A DNA stretch of 64,000 nucleotides from Rahnella rivi (GTDB taxonomy: Bacteria > Pseudomonadota > Gammaproteobacteria > Enterobacterales > Enterobacteriaceae): NCBI RefSeq assembly GCF_019049655.1, contig NZ_JAFMOX010000057.1, forward strand, positions 122,781 through 186,780. Direction: 5' to 3'. The translations under genes were made by a program, and so were the position numbers. Shown piece after piece: positions 33,523-43,031 of this stretch (position 1 is the first letter of the stretch; each line of letters starts with the position of its first letter). The notes under the pieces were generated by a model, which ran no database searches, was not told where the DNA came from, and saw only the letters and a program-made list of their open reading frames with translations.

Positions 33523-36210
33523 TTATTTTTTATACAGCAGGCCGCCGGGAGCCATTTCCTTCCTGAGCCTGTCCGATATTGTCTGCTGAACAATGCCCTG
33601 CAGTTGTTTGGCCGTGTTTGCCGTATCGCTGCTGCTGACGTCATTCGATGAAGACTGCTCGCCGATGGTTACCGGGGCGTAAACGCTGATGTCGGTCGCG
33701 CCGAACCTGCCCGCCGCCCCGCGGGATCCCACATACCCACCCGTGGCGTAGCCCTTCATCAGGCGATAAAGATTAGCCACGCCCAGACGGCTGGTCGCCT
33801 CCTTTGTGAAAACGAACTCCCCGCCGTGAACGATGCCTTTGGGCTCATACTTACCGCCGTGCCCGGTGTAGCCGCCCACGTCAAACTCGCGGATATAGCC
33901 GCCGTTATAAGCCAGCTGCAAATTACTGTAGGCCCCTGATGAGAACGATGTGTTTGACGAAGAGGAGGAGGCGCTGCCGCTTATCCAACCCAACGCAGAC
34001 TGGACGGTATAGGCGACGATTAGCCGGTTAATTATCTGAGCGATCATTTTTAAAATCGACGTTGAGAAATCCCGAAAGCTGGCTTTACCGGTGGTCGTCA
34101 GGCTTGTCAGGCTGTCAGCAAGGCCGTTGAATCCCGCCTGCGTCACCTGTTGCACCGAAGTGAATACATCGGTTGCAGATTCGGCGTATTCGGCCCAGCC
34201 CTGCTTCGCTCCCGCCACCCAGTTCGACCGCAGCGCGTCCTCTGCCGCATACGTTGCCTGCTGCTCCTGCAATACCCGTTTCTGAGCGTCCGGATTGAAT
34301 GCATAGGTTTCCTGCAGACGCTGCAGCGTCGCGGCTCTTTCCGCCTGTTTTGATGAAACGCCATCCGCCTGAGCATCCAGCGCCGCGCGCTTTGCCGACT
34401 GCTGCAGAGCAAACTTATCGGCCTGATCGGAGAGCGCATTCAGGCGCTGCTGGGCCGCGACTTTATCCCCTATCGCCGCCAGCTGCCGTTTGTACTCCAG
34501 CGTTTCTTCTTTATGCGCCAGCAGTGACTTTTCCTGCGCGGACAGCTGGCGGGTGCTGGCCGCCTGCTCCAGCACCGTATACTGATTCTCCGTCTGCCAC
34601 AGATCTTTGCGCTGCTGGCTGATAACGTCGTTCACGCTGGTGTGCTGCTGCAGGACTTTGAGCTGGGCCTGCAGGGTCATCAGCTCACCCTGCGCATTAT
34701 CCGTCGCCTTGTCCCCCGCCGAGGTGGTGATCGCTTTCGCTTTGGGCGTTTTCGGATCTTTATATTTCTCTTCAATACCCTTTTTAATCTGGGCAATTTC
34801 ATCGTCGCTCAGCGCCTGATTAAGCCGGCGGCGTTCGGCGATGTACTGATTAAGACGCTGGTACTCCTGCGTTCTTTGCTCTTCCTTGCTCTGACCCGCG
34901 TCTGAAATCGACTGGAAGTGCTGCTGATTCTGAAGCGAGCTGCGCTCAAGGTTTGACTGCTTCTGTTTTTCGTCGGTTTTTCGCTGCTCGGCGTGAAGCT
35001 GCTCGGTCAGGGAGGAGACCATCTGACGTGCCTGATCGCGGGCGGTTTCCAGCCCAAACCGCTGCTGCCCCTGCGCGGCGGTGTTTCTCAGCCCTTTGTC
35101 CAACTCATACAGCCTGTCCGTGGCATCCGCGAGCTGTTTCTGAAGCGAGTCCGCCCGGCCTATATCCAGCAGGCGGTTCCACATGGATTTGAAAGAGTCG
35201 CCGACGTAGTCCGCCGCGGTTTCCAGCGCGCCCATGTTCTCTTTAATGTTGCCGGCCATGTCCTTGAAGCCGGCGGCGGCGGCTGTGTTGGCGTAGTTAA
35301 GCGCCTCGGTGTTTTTCCCTGAGTCCTGCAGGCTTTTCACGTAGTCCAGCTGCTGGGCGGTAACGTGACCATATTGCTCGGCCATCGCCCGCAGCCCGCT
35401 TTGCGGATCTGAGGTAATGCGGCCAAACGCCGCCGCCAAATCTTCTACTTTGGTGCCGGTGGCATCAGACAGGGTAGAAATGGAGGTGGCCACGCCCAGG
35501 AAGTTTTCCCCGAGATTGGCCCCCGCTTTGACTAACGCATTGAGCGCCGCGGTACCGGCGGTAAAGGAGTCGCCGCCCTGCGCAATCGCCTCGGCCATTA
35601 CCAGCAGGTTGTTGGCAGTCTGCCCCGAGCGGTCACCGGTCATCACCAGCGATTTGTTAAATTCGCTGAGCACCCCCTGACCCTTTACAAACGAATAGGC
35701 CACGGCCACCACGGCAACGGCCAGCGCCACAAAGCCCAGGGTCGCCGGCGTGAGCAGGCCACGCACCTTCCCCAGATTTTCGGCGTTCTCCGCCAGCGCA
35801 TTGGCATTCTCAGATAACGAATCTTCAGACTTTTCAGCCGAATCACTGACGCCAAAGAGCGCGGCCTGGATCGCACGGAAGAGGTTCGATACGCCGCCGA
35901 AGGAATCTTTAACCTGCCCGCCCTGCTGGAGCATGATAAGGAAGGGGCTTTGCCCACCGGCGAGCTGGGTCGCGATATCGGTAAACTGTGCGGGGAGGTT
36001 GCGCAGGGCGTTGTTGTACTGCCCCACGGATATCCCCACCCGTTTTGCCACCAGCTCCTGGCGGGAGAAGGACTGCTGAACCTGTGCGGACGTCTCAACG
36101 GCGGCGGCGCTCAGCCCGGTAAACTGCTTACGCACGTAGCCGAGCTGTTCATTGAATTTCGCGGCGTCAACGTCAAGATTAACGACCAGATCACCCACTG
36201 GCTGGGCCAT
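33523..36210 (-). CDS. H: Tail tape measure protein H
   Basis: An 895-residue tape measure protein (lambda H 853). It begins MAQPVGDLVVNLDVDAAKFNEQL, has long coiled coils (about 345-640) and a hydrophobic middle (LGFVALAVAVVAVAYSFVKG, about 157-176) that probably inserts in the inner membrane at injection. Its length sets tail length, predicting a tail slightly longer than lambda's. It overlaps the T frame. Confidence 0.93.
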   Translation of the reverse strand: MAQPVGDLVVNLDVDAAKFNEQLGYVRKQFTGLSAAAVETSAQVQQSFSRQELVAKRVGISVGQYNNALRNLPAQFTDIATQLAGGQSPFLIMLQQGGQVKDSFGGVSNLFRAIQAALFGVSDSAEKSEDSLSENANALAENAENLGKVRGLLTPATLGFVALAVAVVAVAYSFVKGQGVLSEFNKSLVMTGDRSGQTANNLLVMAEAIAQGGDSFTAGTAALNALVKAGANLGENFLGVATSISTLSDATGTKVEDLAAAFGRITSDPQSGLRAMAEQYGHVTAQQLDYVKSLQDSGKNTEALNYANTAAAAGFKDMAGNIKENMGALETAADYVGDSFKSMWNRLLDIGRADSLQKQLADATDRLYELDKGLRNTAAQGQQRFGLETARDQARQMVSSLTEQLHAEQRKTDEKQKQSNLERSSLQNQQHFQSISDAGQSKEEQRTQEYQRLNQYIAERRRLNQALSDDEIAQIKKGIEEKYKDPKTPKAKAITTSAGDKATDNAQGELMTLQAQLKVLQQHTSVNDVISQQRKDLWQTENQYTVLEQAASTRQLSAQEKSLLAHKEETLEYKRQLAAIGDKVAAQQRLNALSDQADKFALQQSAKRAALDAQADGVSSKQAERAATLQRLQETYAFNPDAQKRVLQEQQATYAAEDALRSNWVAGAKQGWAEYAESATDVFTSVQQVTQAGFNGLADSLTSLTTTGKASFRDFSTSILKMIAQIINRLIVAYTVQSALGWISGSASSSSSNTSFSSGAYSNLQLAYNGGYIREFDVGGYTGHGGKYEPKGIVHGGEFVFTKEATSRLGVANLYRLMKGYATGGYVGSRGAAGRFGATDISVYAPVTIGEQSSSNDVSSSDTANTAKQLQGIVQQTISDRLRKEMAPGGLLYKK

Positions 36211-36505
36211 AGCGCACTCCTCCTGGCAGGCTTTCTGCGATCGCCATTAGTTGTTCATCATCAGGTTCGTGATTTTCTTCCACGACCTTGGGTTTAAGCA
36301 GGCTAAAATGACCCGCGGTCAGTTCTGTTTCCCCGCACACCAGCGATAAAATATGGAGGCTAAGCGAGGCAAAGTGGGCATCAAGTAACGCCTCTTCGAA
36401 GTAATGGGTCTGATAGAACTGATGCCACTCCTCGAGCTCGCTGGAGGACATGTTTGAAAGCATGGTGCGCCAGTTGGGTCGTCTCAACTCGCGCGCCAGC
36501 TGCAT
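36191..36505 (-). CDS. T: Tail assembly chaperone T (expressed as GT by frameshift)
   Basis: A 104-codon frame from its first ATG, lying in the -1 frame relative to G and open upstream across the G stop codon, as expected for a G-T fusion. It contains LARELRRPNWRTMLSNMSSSELEEWHQFYQTHYFE, typical of gpT. In lambda T is made only as GT and recruits the major tail protein to the tape measure complex; the same ratio-controlled mechanism is likely here. Confidence 0.85.
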   Translation of the reverse strand: MQLARELRRPNWRTMLSNMSSSELEEWHQFYQTHYFEEALLDAHFASLSLHILSLVCGETELTAGHFSLLKPKVVEENHEPDDEQLMAIAESLPGGVRYGPASG

Positions 36506-36525
36506 AACAAAGCCCTTTTCACGGG

Positions 36526-36933
36526 TTAGCGCTTTTCCGCCGTCTCCTCTTCAGCGACGGACTCTGAGGGCGCAGCTTCCGTGGTGACCTCGCCCTGCTC
36601 CGGGTTCAGCATGCCGGACAGGATTTTGACCTGCGTATCCGCTTTGCCGATGGCCTCGACCGGCCAGGTGCTCATGACCTGCTGCTGCAGATCGTGAATA
36701 TCCGGCTTTGGTGACTCACTGTGCCAGAGCGACATGGCAATGATCATCGCGCCGGCGCGGATATTGAGCTCTACCAGCGCGGACGTCAGAGTCTGATCAT
36801 CAGGCTCATCTTTCGGCAGGGCCTTTTCCTGCGCCGCCAGATAATGCAGCAACTCAACGCGCTGCAGCGCCGAGAGCTCATAGAGCGTGGTTTTCGCCCC
36901 GTTAAACTCAAACAGTTCAGACTTTAAAAACAT
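36526..36933 (-). CDS. G: Tail assembly chaperone G
   Basis: A 135-residue protein (lambda G 140) starting MFLKSELFEFNGAKTTLYELSALQR. The acidic, low-complexity C-terminus (TEAAPSESVAEEETAEKR) is typical just before the frameshift site. G and GT coat the tape measure protein before tail-tube polymerisation. Confidence 0.88.
   Translation of the reverse strand: MFLKSELFEFNGAKTTLYELSALQRVELLHYLAAQEKALPKDEPDDQTLTSALVELNIRAGAMIIAMSLWHSESPKPDIHDLQQQVMSTWPVEAIGKADTQVKILSGMLNPEQGEVTTEAAPSESVAEEETAEKR
36532..36538 (-). promoter_or_regulatory. Programmed -1 frameshift site in G
   Basis: Minus-strand heptamer GGAAAAG two codons before the G stop (0 frame GCG GAA AAG CGC TAA; -1 frame GGA AAA GCG CTA, open into T). 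Lambda uses GGGAAAG; here only the A-site pairing fits the XXXYYYZ rule well. Confidence 0.7.
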
Positions 36934-36943
36934 GCTCGCTCCG

Positions 36944-37681
36944 TTAGGCCGCCGTGACGGTCAGGTTACAGATGGCCACTTTCTGACCCTCATTGGTCAT
37001 GATGATGATTTGCGCCGTGCCCGCTTTGACGCCTTTTGCCGTCACGTTTTTACCGGAGACGGTGATGGTGGCAACGGTCAGATCAGATGACGCCGCGCTG
37101 AAAGAACCGTTAGTCGCGCCGTCAGGCAACACCGTGACGCCGATGACGCTGCTCTGCCCGACCACGACGCTCGCGGCGGACGGGGTGACGGTGACGCCCG
37201 AGACCGGAACCGCGGCAGCCTGATTGCTCTCCGCCAGCGCCGGCTTGCCGGTATTGGTGATTTTCACCGTGCGAGTGATCACCTCTTTTACCGGTACCGC
37301 TTTGCCCAGGCTGCTGATCCAGCCCCGGAAAACGTCCACGGCGGTGTTGGGGTAACGGATTTTGTACCCGCGCACCGCACCGTCGTAGAACCAGTTAACC
37401 AGATCCTGCTGGCCGCTTTCGCCCGGCTTCCAGGCCAGCGTAAAGGAGGTGTCACCCGACGATTTAGCGCCCTGCGCGGTGCCGTTCCAGTCGGCGTCGG
37501 CATCATCAAGATAGGTGTCATCGTAGGATTCCGCCGTCATTTCACCCGGCGTCAGCTCCTTGATTTTTGCCAGCCGCGTCCAGTCCTGATCCGATAACGG
37601 ATTGGCATAGGGATCGCCGCTGCCGGTGTAAATCCAAAGCGTGGTGCCCGCACCTTTGGTCGGTTCGAGTTGTGTGGTCAT
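36944..37681 (-). CDS. V: Major tail tube protein V with Ig-like C-terminus
   Basis: A 245-residue protein (lambda V 246). The N-terminal 150 residues form the tube domain ([28 protein letters not shown]); the C-terminal 85 are a Big_2 Ig-like domain ([27 protein letters not shown]...[17 protein letters not shown]). It polymerises into the tail tube; the Ig domain is exposed on the surface. Confidence 0.92.
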   Translation of the reverse strand: MTTQLEPTKGAGTTLWIYTGSGDPYANPLSDQDWTRLAKIKELTPGEMTAESYDDTYLDDADADWNGTAQGAKSSGDTSFTLAWKPGESGQQDLVNWFYDGAVRGYKIRYPNTAVDVFRGWISSLGKAVPVKEVITRTVKITNTGKPALAESNQAAAVPVSGVTVTPSAASVVVGQSSVIGVTVLPDGATNGSFSAASSDLTVATITVSGKNVTAKGVKAGTAQIIIMTNEGQKVAICNLTVTAA

Positions 37682-37688
37682 AGATTCC

Positions 37689-38093
37689 TCACATTAAGTA
37701 AGTCAGGGTGTAACGCAGGTCAGCAGAGCCCCACGTCGACATTTCATCATCGCGCTGGTAGTCGTAGCCCTCCGGCGTGATGTTTTCGATAAGGTCTGAA
37801 AGTGCCGGGATGTCGCCTACCACCGGATAAATATGCTGCTCCATCCACCGGTCGAGCTCGGTGTCGGGGCTCACCGCCTTGAGAAAAACCTCGACGTGAA
37901 GCGTTGCCCGCCATTCCTCTTCATCGAGTGTTTCCCCGGTAGGTTCCGCGCCCGAAAGATAGACGGCGACGGCGGGCAGGTCTTCGGCGGTCAAAAAGCT
38001 CGGACGACCGTCATACCAGGTCACGGAGGGGGCGGTCACCGAAAGCTTGAGCGCGTCCAGCACGGCGTTGCGGATTTTCGGGTGCTTTATCAT
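37689..38093 (-). CDS. U: Tail terminator U
   Basis: A 134-residue protein (lambda U 131): [16 protein letters not shown]...[11 protein letters not shown]...[23 protein letters not shown]. It caps the tail tube as a hexamer and forms the joining surface for the head. It overlaps Z by 4 bp. Confidence 0.88.
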   Translation of the reverse strand: MIKHPKIRNAVLDALKLSVTAPSVTWYDGRPSFLTAEDLPAVAVYLSGAEPTGETLDEEEWRATLHVEVFLKAVSPDTELDRWMEQHIYPVVGDIPALSDLIENITPEGYDYQRDDEMSTWGSADLRYTLTYLM

Positions 38094-38644
38094 CGTTTAA
38101 CGATAAGCCTCAGTTGATTTTTCAGGGCCGCCGCCATCTCTTTGGGCATATCGCTTTGCATCAGGCGGTTTGTCTCCACCGTATAGGCGTTGGTTAGCGG
38201 CGTCGTCAGGGGGATTTTCACCACGTCAATCGGGTACCGGCTTTTCCCCGAGCGCTGGAGAACGTGCCAGCGTCCGTTGGCAAGCTGCTGAATAAAGGCG
38301 TCGCGGAACGTGAAGCGCCCGATTTTCAGCACGCTGCCCTGCCCGCGCACGTTGCCCTTACGCCGGGAGATACGCATTTGCGCGGCCCCGAGCTTGATGG
38401 CGGGCAGGTTGCCCCGGTTGATTTTTAACGTGGCGACAGGCCGGTTCATCGTGGCCTTTTTCAGCTTTGCGCGTTGCATGACCAGCTTTCTCGGCACCTT
38501 CGTTTCCTTCGATACCGACGAACTGCTCCGGCTGATCGCCCGCCCCGCCACCCGGTTCACGGCCTGCGCCGAGGCGCGGGGAACGGCGGTCTTACTGATG
38601 TTGTTCAGATTACTGATCGCCTGTTCAAGCCCTTTGATGGTCAT
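38090..38644 (-). CDS. Z: Minor tail protein Z
   Basis: A 184-residue basic protein (lambda Z 192): GLEQAISNLNNISKTAVPRASAQAVNRVAGRAISRS and RYPIDVVKIPL. It is required for correct DNA placement in the tail and functional head-tail joining in lambda. Overlaps U. Confidence 0.85.
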   Translation of the reverse strand: MTIKGLEQAISNLNNISKTAVPRASAQAVNRVAGRAISRSSSSVSKETKVPRKLVMQRAKLKKATMNRPVATLKINRGNLPAIKLGAAQMRISRRKGNVRGQGSVLKIGRFTFRDAFIQQLANGRWHVLQRSGKSRYPIDVVKIPLTTPLTNAYTVETNRLMQSDMPKEMAAALKNQLRLIVKR

Positions 38645-38654
38645 GTGCTCCCCT

Positions 38655-38930
38655 TTATTCCAGCCAGATTTGCGGCTTTCCGTTAAACACCTGATGGCGG
38701 GTGACGATGTAACTTTCGCCCTGATACATCACCTGATCGTTACGGTGAGGCCGGTAAGCGGCAGAAAAAATCACCACGGACAGGCCGTCACCGCTGACCG
38801 GCCCCATTTCGGGCAAAAAGTGGCTTTCAACGCCGGTAAGCACGGCGCCGTTAATCACCACGTCTCGCCCAAAGCGCGCGACGGTGGTGGCATCCATCCG
38901 CGCCGCCAGCGCATCGAACGGGTTAGGCAT
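38655..38930 (-). CDS. Head-tail joining protein (FII-like position)
   Basis: A 91-residue protein from ATG 38930 (MPNPFDALAARMDATTVARFG...QVMYQGESYIVTRHQVFNGKPQIWLE). It is shorter than lambda FII (117) and similar to head-tail connector proteins in the same position between the decoration protein and Z. It overlaps the upstream gene by 8 bp. Further upstream codons in the frame are unconserved. Confidence 0.75.
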   Translation of the reverse strand: MPNPFDALAARMDATTVARFGRDVVINGAVLTGVESHFLPEMGPVSGDGLSVVIFSAAYRPHRNDQVMYQGESYIVTRHQVFNGKPQIWLE

Positions 38931-39249
38931 TGATTTTGACTTCAACGACGGTCGAACCTGCACCGGCCTGTTCCCACGCGATCCCCGCCGCCACGGCATC
39001 CGCCGCCGCCAGCTGGATTTCACCGTCCGCGATATACACTTTTGTCCCCGCCGGAATGGCGTCGGCGGAGACTTTCGGCAGCAGGAATACCCCTTCCGCC
39101 ATGCCCGTACCGGTTTCATTCGGGGCAATATCCACCAGTGAGACAACGAGCAGGGAACCCAGCACCACGGGGGCGCCGCTCTCAATCACCGCCTGACCGG
39201 TATTGGTAATGGAAATGGTCTGCCCTTCCTGCACAAAATTCTTAGCCAT
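38923..39249 (-). CDS. DUF2190-type capsid decoration (cement) protein
   Basis: A 108-residue beta-rich protein (MAKNFVQEGQTISITNTGQAV...GVFLLPKVSADAIPAGTKVYIADGEIQLA) matching DUF2190, the recombinant-capsid cement family that replaces lambda gpD. It stabilises expanded capsids at threefold axes. It lies directly after the capsid gene, separated by a terminator. Confidence 0.82.
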   Translation of the reverse strand: MAKNFVQEGQTISITNTGQAVIESGAPVVLGSLLVVSLVDIAPNETGTGMAEGVFLLPKVSADAIPAGTKVYIADGEIQLAAADAVAAGIAWEQAGAGSTVVEVKINA

Positions 39250-39292
39250 AACAAAGCTCCATACGCCCCGCGAAGGGCGAATTTTAGGTATA

Positions 39293-39310
39293 AAAAAAGC
39301 CCTGACGGGC
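39293..39310 (-). terminator. Intrinsic terminator between capsid and cement genes
   Basis: Minus strand: GCCC-GTCA-GGGC followed by T7, within the late operon. Confidence 0.65.
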
Positions 39311-39332
39311 GTGAAGGTAACGCGGGGAAATG

Positions 39333-41363
39333 TTACTGGCCGCTGGACTTGACCAGGCCGCGGTAATCCAGCGGCGCCACGCCGGCGTCGATGCGCACTT
39401 TCGTCGCGATGCCGTCGGTATTGAAGCCTTCCTGCTGGTCGATGTACGGCAGCTCGACCCCGTTCAGGTAAGCCACCTCGATGGTATCCATGCCCTGCGC
39501 CGCCGCCAGATACCAGGCTTTCGCGCTGTTGTCATCGAGGCGTGGCTCACCGATAACCGTCGCAAAGTTCTGGATCGGGTTGATGATGCCGGCGTTCACG
39601 TCGGCCCCTTTCACGCTGGCTGATTTGATCGTCTGGTTGGCGACCGTCTCAAGCGAGGTCGGCACAATCAGGAAGGCCGGGCGAATGTTCAGTGTGCGCC
39701 CGGTGGTCGGCTCTTTCTGTACGCGCATCAGCTGGCGGCCGGCGTCCAGATTGGTCACGTCAATGGCGCCGGAGGCCAGGTTTTTGTGATCGCTGCTGAA
39801 CAACGCCTTGCCGTCGGATAACTTCGGGTTGCCGGTGAGCACGGCGTAGACCAGATCGCCGATGGTGGCCTTCGCCGCGCGCCCCATTTTCATCGGCACG
39901 TCGGTCAGCTGGTTCAGATCGTCATTGATGATGGCCTGACGGGTAATGGAGAAGATTTCACCGTAGGTGGCCAGCGCGATGGTTTCGCTGTTATCTGCGG
40001 TGGTCACGTATTTGTACTCCGCCCCTTCGCGCACCTTACGCAAAGACGGGAAGCCGCCCATGCCGACGCGGTGCGCCGTTTTAAAGTCGGAGAGCTGCCC
40101 TTTCTTCGTCCAGGCTTCGAAGGTCTCTTCCGACTCTTCCCAGCCCTGCAGCAGGGACTTATTCGCCACGTCCAGCAGGATATTGCCGAAGTCGGAGGTG
40201 CTGTGGGTCAGGGAAAGGCCGACCATCTGCATCGGGTTGAACGCCCCCACGCTGACGCCGCGTTCGGTCAGCGACATGCGCGCATATTCGCGCAGCGTCA
40301 TGCCGTTGTAGACGTTGTCGTTTTGGCGGTCCTCATAGCCCGCGCGCGCCATCAGTGCCTGACGAATGCCGTCGCCGGTAAAGTTACCGTTCCCTGCGTA
40401 GATGTGTGCATTGCCGCCGTTTTTATTCGACGGACTGGCATCTTTGCCCAGCATGACCAGCAGTTGGTCCTTGGCCTGCTCGACCGTGCAGTCGATGTCT
40501 TCGATGCACGTCGCCTGCAATTCCTGATGGCGGCCGCCGAACATCGCGAACAGGTCTTTGATCCCCGTGACACGCTGTTTCTGTGCCGCAATCACCTGAT
40601 TACGAATGGTATTTTCATCCAGCGCGGCGGGGGCAGGAACAACCGGTGCAGCGAGCGGATTCTGCGGCGCCGGCGGGTTCTGGGTAGTCGCTTTCGGCTT
40701 AGTGATCATGTTTTTCAGTGCGTTTGGCATAGCGTCGAATTCCTCGATACGTTTTGAATTAATGCGGGCCATCGCCTGCACCGCGGTAGAGATCTGGTCG
40801 GCAAAACCGTGCTCAAGGCATTCCTGAGCGGTCATCCACGTTTCCTCACCCAGCATCAGGGAAAGTTCGTCGGAGGTTTTACCGGTTTTTTTGGCATAGG
40901 ACGGGATCAGCACGGCCTCGACCTTGTCCAGCAGGTCGGCATAGTCGCGCATGTCGTTGGCGTCGCCGCCGGTGATCCCCCAGGGTTTGTGGATCATCAT
41001 CATGGCATTTTCAGGCATGATGATGGGGTTCCCCACCATCGCAATCACCGACGCCATCGAGGCGGCAAGGCCGTCGATATACACGGTTTTGCTGGCCGTA
41101 TGGCTGTTGAGCAGGTTGTAAATGGCAATGCCGTCAAAGACGTCACCGCCCGGTGAATGGATGTGCAGGTTGATATGGTCGAGGTCGCCCAGCGCTTTCA
41201 TGCTGCTGGCAAACTGGCGGGCCGTCACGCCCCAGTAACCAATCTCGTCGTAAATATAAATATCGGCGGTCTTGTCACCGCTGGCCTTCATGCGGAACCA
41301 GCTTTTATCGCCCGCCGAGGCTTTGGGTGACACACTCAGTTTATTTCTTGGATTCTTGCGCAC
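39333..41363 (-). CDS. ClpP-like prohead protease fused to the major capsid protein
   Basis: A 676-residue fusion. Residues 1-205 are a ClpP-like protease with Ser102 in GLAASMAS, His125 in MMMIHKPWG and the oxyanion strip HSPGGDVFDG. Residues about 215-290 are a linker/scaffold segment (Pro-rich, then helical). Residues about 320-676 are a Mu gpT-like major capsid protein (MTLREYARMSLTERGVSVG...). In other phages protease and capsid are separate genes; this one-polypeptide form is known as a ClpP-like prohead protease/major capsid fusion. The protease must release the capsid moiety, so maturation is tied 1:1. It overlaps the portal gene by 23 bp. Confidence 0.9.
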   Translation of the reverse strand: MRKNPRNKLSVSPKASAGDKSWFRMKASGDKTADIYIYDEIGYWGVTARQFASSMKALGDLDHINLHIHSPGGDVFDGIAIYNLLNSHTASKTVYIDGLAASMASVIAMVGNPIIMPENAMMMIHKPWGITGGDANDMRDYADLLDKVEAVLIPSYAKKTGKTSDELSLMLGEETWMTAQECLEHGFADQISTAVQAMARINSKRIEEFDAMPNALKNMITKPKATTQNPPAPQNPLAAPVVPAPAALDENTIRNQVIAAQKQRVTGIKDLFAMFGGRHQELQATCIEDIDCTVEQAKDQLLVMLGKDASPSNKNGGNAHIYAGNGNFTGDGIRQALMARAGYEDRQNDNVYNGMTLREYARMSLTERGVSVGAFNPMQMVGLSLTHSTSDFGNILLDVANKSLLQGWEESEETFEAWTKKGQLSDFKTAHRVGMGGFPSLRKVREGAEYKYVTTADNSETIALATYGEIFSITRQAIINDDLNQLTDVPMKMGRAAKATIGDLVYAVLTGNPKLSDGKALFSSDHKNLASGAIDVTNLDAGRQLMRVQKEPTTGRTLNIRPAFLIVPTSLETVANQTIKSASVKGADVNAGIINPIQNFATVIGEPRLDDNSAKAWYLAAAQGMDTIEVAYLNGVELPYIDQQEGFNTDGIATKVRIDAGVAPLDYRGLVKSSGQ

Positions 41364-42816
41364 TGGCTTCCCCTTTATCGTTTGCCGGATCCGTGTCGAA
41401 GACCAGATCTAACGCTTTATTTTCGTCGACTTCCGCCTTGCGGCGGCGTTTTACATCGCCCGGATTGGCGCCGCGCGCCCGGATCCAGTCACCTTCCGTT
41501 GCCGCCCCGCCGCGCAAAAGTACGCGCCACGAATTGGCCTCTTTCATTGGGTCAATCCACGGCATGACCGGTCCGCTGTACACGGCGTTAAACAGCGTCG
41601 CCGTGTCCACGTCGGGGGGCACGTTGATCACCCCCGCGGTGATGGCCATCTGCAACCAGCTGCGGTACATCGGACGGGTCACGGCGGCGATAAACGCATC
41701 CTGAAGAATGCCGTACCCTTCAAAGGACTCGACCAGCTCCTGACGCTGGGAGCTGTAGGTGCCGTTATAGTTGCGGGATATGCTGGAAAAGCTGCTGCGG
41801 CTGCCGGCGGCCACCGCCCTGAGCTGACCGTTGCGGAAAGTCTCAAGGTTAGGATTGGGCCGGTCTGATTTAATCATCCCAATCTCTTCACCCGGCGCCA
41901 GTTCATCGAAAAGCATGCCGGGTTCGATGTTGAGCTCACGGGGACCTTTGTCATTACCTTCGTCGCTGTATGTCTGGCCGTCGCCTTTTTTCACGTACAT
42001 GCCCAGCGCGGCGGCAATGCGGGCGGCGGTCAGTTCTGAATCCTCGTACTCTTTCAGCGCACTCAGACGGATAAGGATGCCGGAGAGCAGGCTGTTGCCG
42101 CGGACCTGATGAAGACGGCGCATGAATTTCAGGTGCATCATGCCGTCTGCGGCGATTTCTTTGGTGTTGCCCAGCGCCACGCCGGAGGTCACCAGATTCT
42201 TATACACGACGTACTTTGTCGGGCATCCCCAGCTGTTGAGATAAATGCCCTGGCAAATTCCCCTGCCGGTATCGCTCATCTCAAGCGGGATGTAATCCGG
42301 CTCCAGCGCCTCGACCCAGAAGGGGATGTTGGCCGTAGGCGTCAGTCCGGGTGCAGCACCCCGAACCATTTGCCCGAAAACCTCGCCGTCGCGCAGCCAG
42401 GTTCGCGCCATCAGACGCTCAAGGACCGGGCGGGTAAACTGCCCGGTAACGTCGGGAGAAATAGACCACTCCGCCCACGCAGCACGTATTTGTTTGGACA
42501 GGTCATCGGCCACCAGCCCCGTTTTCAGGATAGGCTGGGGATCAACAACGATGCCCCGCGCGCCGACGATGCGCTCTTCCAGCTTGTCCAGCAGGCCGAT
42601 CACCAGGTCGTGATTATTGTCCAGCCAGCGCGCCTGCTCGCGGATCGAACGTCCGGCGAACTGGGTAAGCTGGTTGGCATTGCGGTTTTCGCGCTTCGCC
42701 CGGTGCGTGCGCGTCGGTAATGCCGCCTCGTAGGCGTTTACCGCCACGCGTGAACGCAGGCGGGATGCCTTCCAGCCGGGTGAAAACAGGCCAATTGCGT
42801 CATCAATCAGGCTCAT
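41341..42816 (-). CDS. B: Portal protein (lambda B family)
   Basis: A 491-residue portal protein. It begins MSLIDDAIGLFSPGWKASRLRSR; the family core (DLVIGLLDKLEERIVGARGIVVDPQP, AWAEWSISPDV, LRDGEVFGQMV) is intact. It forms the dodecameric ring for DNA packaging, terminase docking and tail attachment. It overlaps W by 4 bp. Confidence 0.92.
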   Translation of the reverse strand: MSLIDDAIGLFSPGWKASRLRSRVAVNAYEAALPTRTHRAKRENRNANQLTQFAGRSIREQARWLDNNHDLVIGLLDKLEERIVGARGIVVDPQPILKTGLVADDLSKQIRAAWAEWSISPDVTGQFTRPVLERLMARTWLRDGEVFGQMVRGAAPGLTPTANIPFWVEALEPDYIPLEMSDTGRGICQGIYLNSWGCPTKYVVYKNLVTSGVALGNTKEIAADGMMHLKFMRRLHQVRGNSLLSGILIRLSALKEYEDSELTAARIAAALGMYVKKGDGQTYSDEGNDKGPRELNIEPGMLFDELAPGEEIGMIKSDRPNPNLETFRNGQLRAVAAGSRSSFSSISRNYNGTYSSQRQELVESFEGYGILQDAFIAAVTRPMYRSWLQMAITAGVINVPPDVDTATLFNAVYSGPVMPWIDPMKEANSWRVLLRGGAATEGDWIRARGANPGDVKRRRKAEVDENKALDLVFDTDPANDKGEASAQESKK

Positions 42817-43031
42817 CGCGGGAACCTCGCCAGCCGGTACTGCGGTCGCCCGCGCTGTGACGCCAGCAGCGTGCTGAGACGTCGCTCCCAGACGTTTCGC
42901 CCCTTCTGGATTTCGCTCAGGTTCTCCATCGTCATGGACTGCCCGTTGAACGTGATGGATTTCCCCTGCAGAACGGCGCGCTCGGCGGTCATATACTGCT
43001 GGATCATGTCTTCAATATCGGCCTGATTCAT
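42813..43031 (-). CDS. W: Head-tail joining protein W
   Basis: A 72-residue homologue of lambda gpW (68): MNQADIEDMIQQYMTAERAVLQGKSITFNGQSMTMENLSEI. It plugs the portal after packaging and provides the site for FII. Overlaps both neighbours (ATGA with terL). Confidence 0.9.
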   Translation of the reverse strand: MNQADIEDMIQQYMTAERAVLQGKSITFNGQSMTMENLSEIQKGRNVWERRLSTLLASQRGRPQYRLARFPR

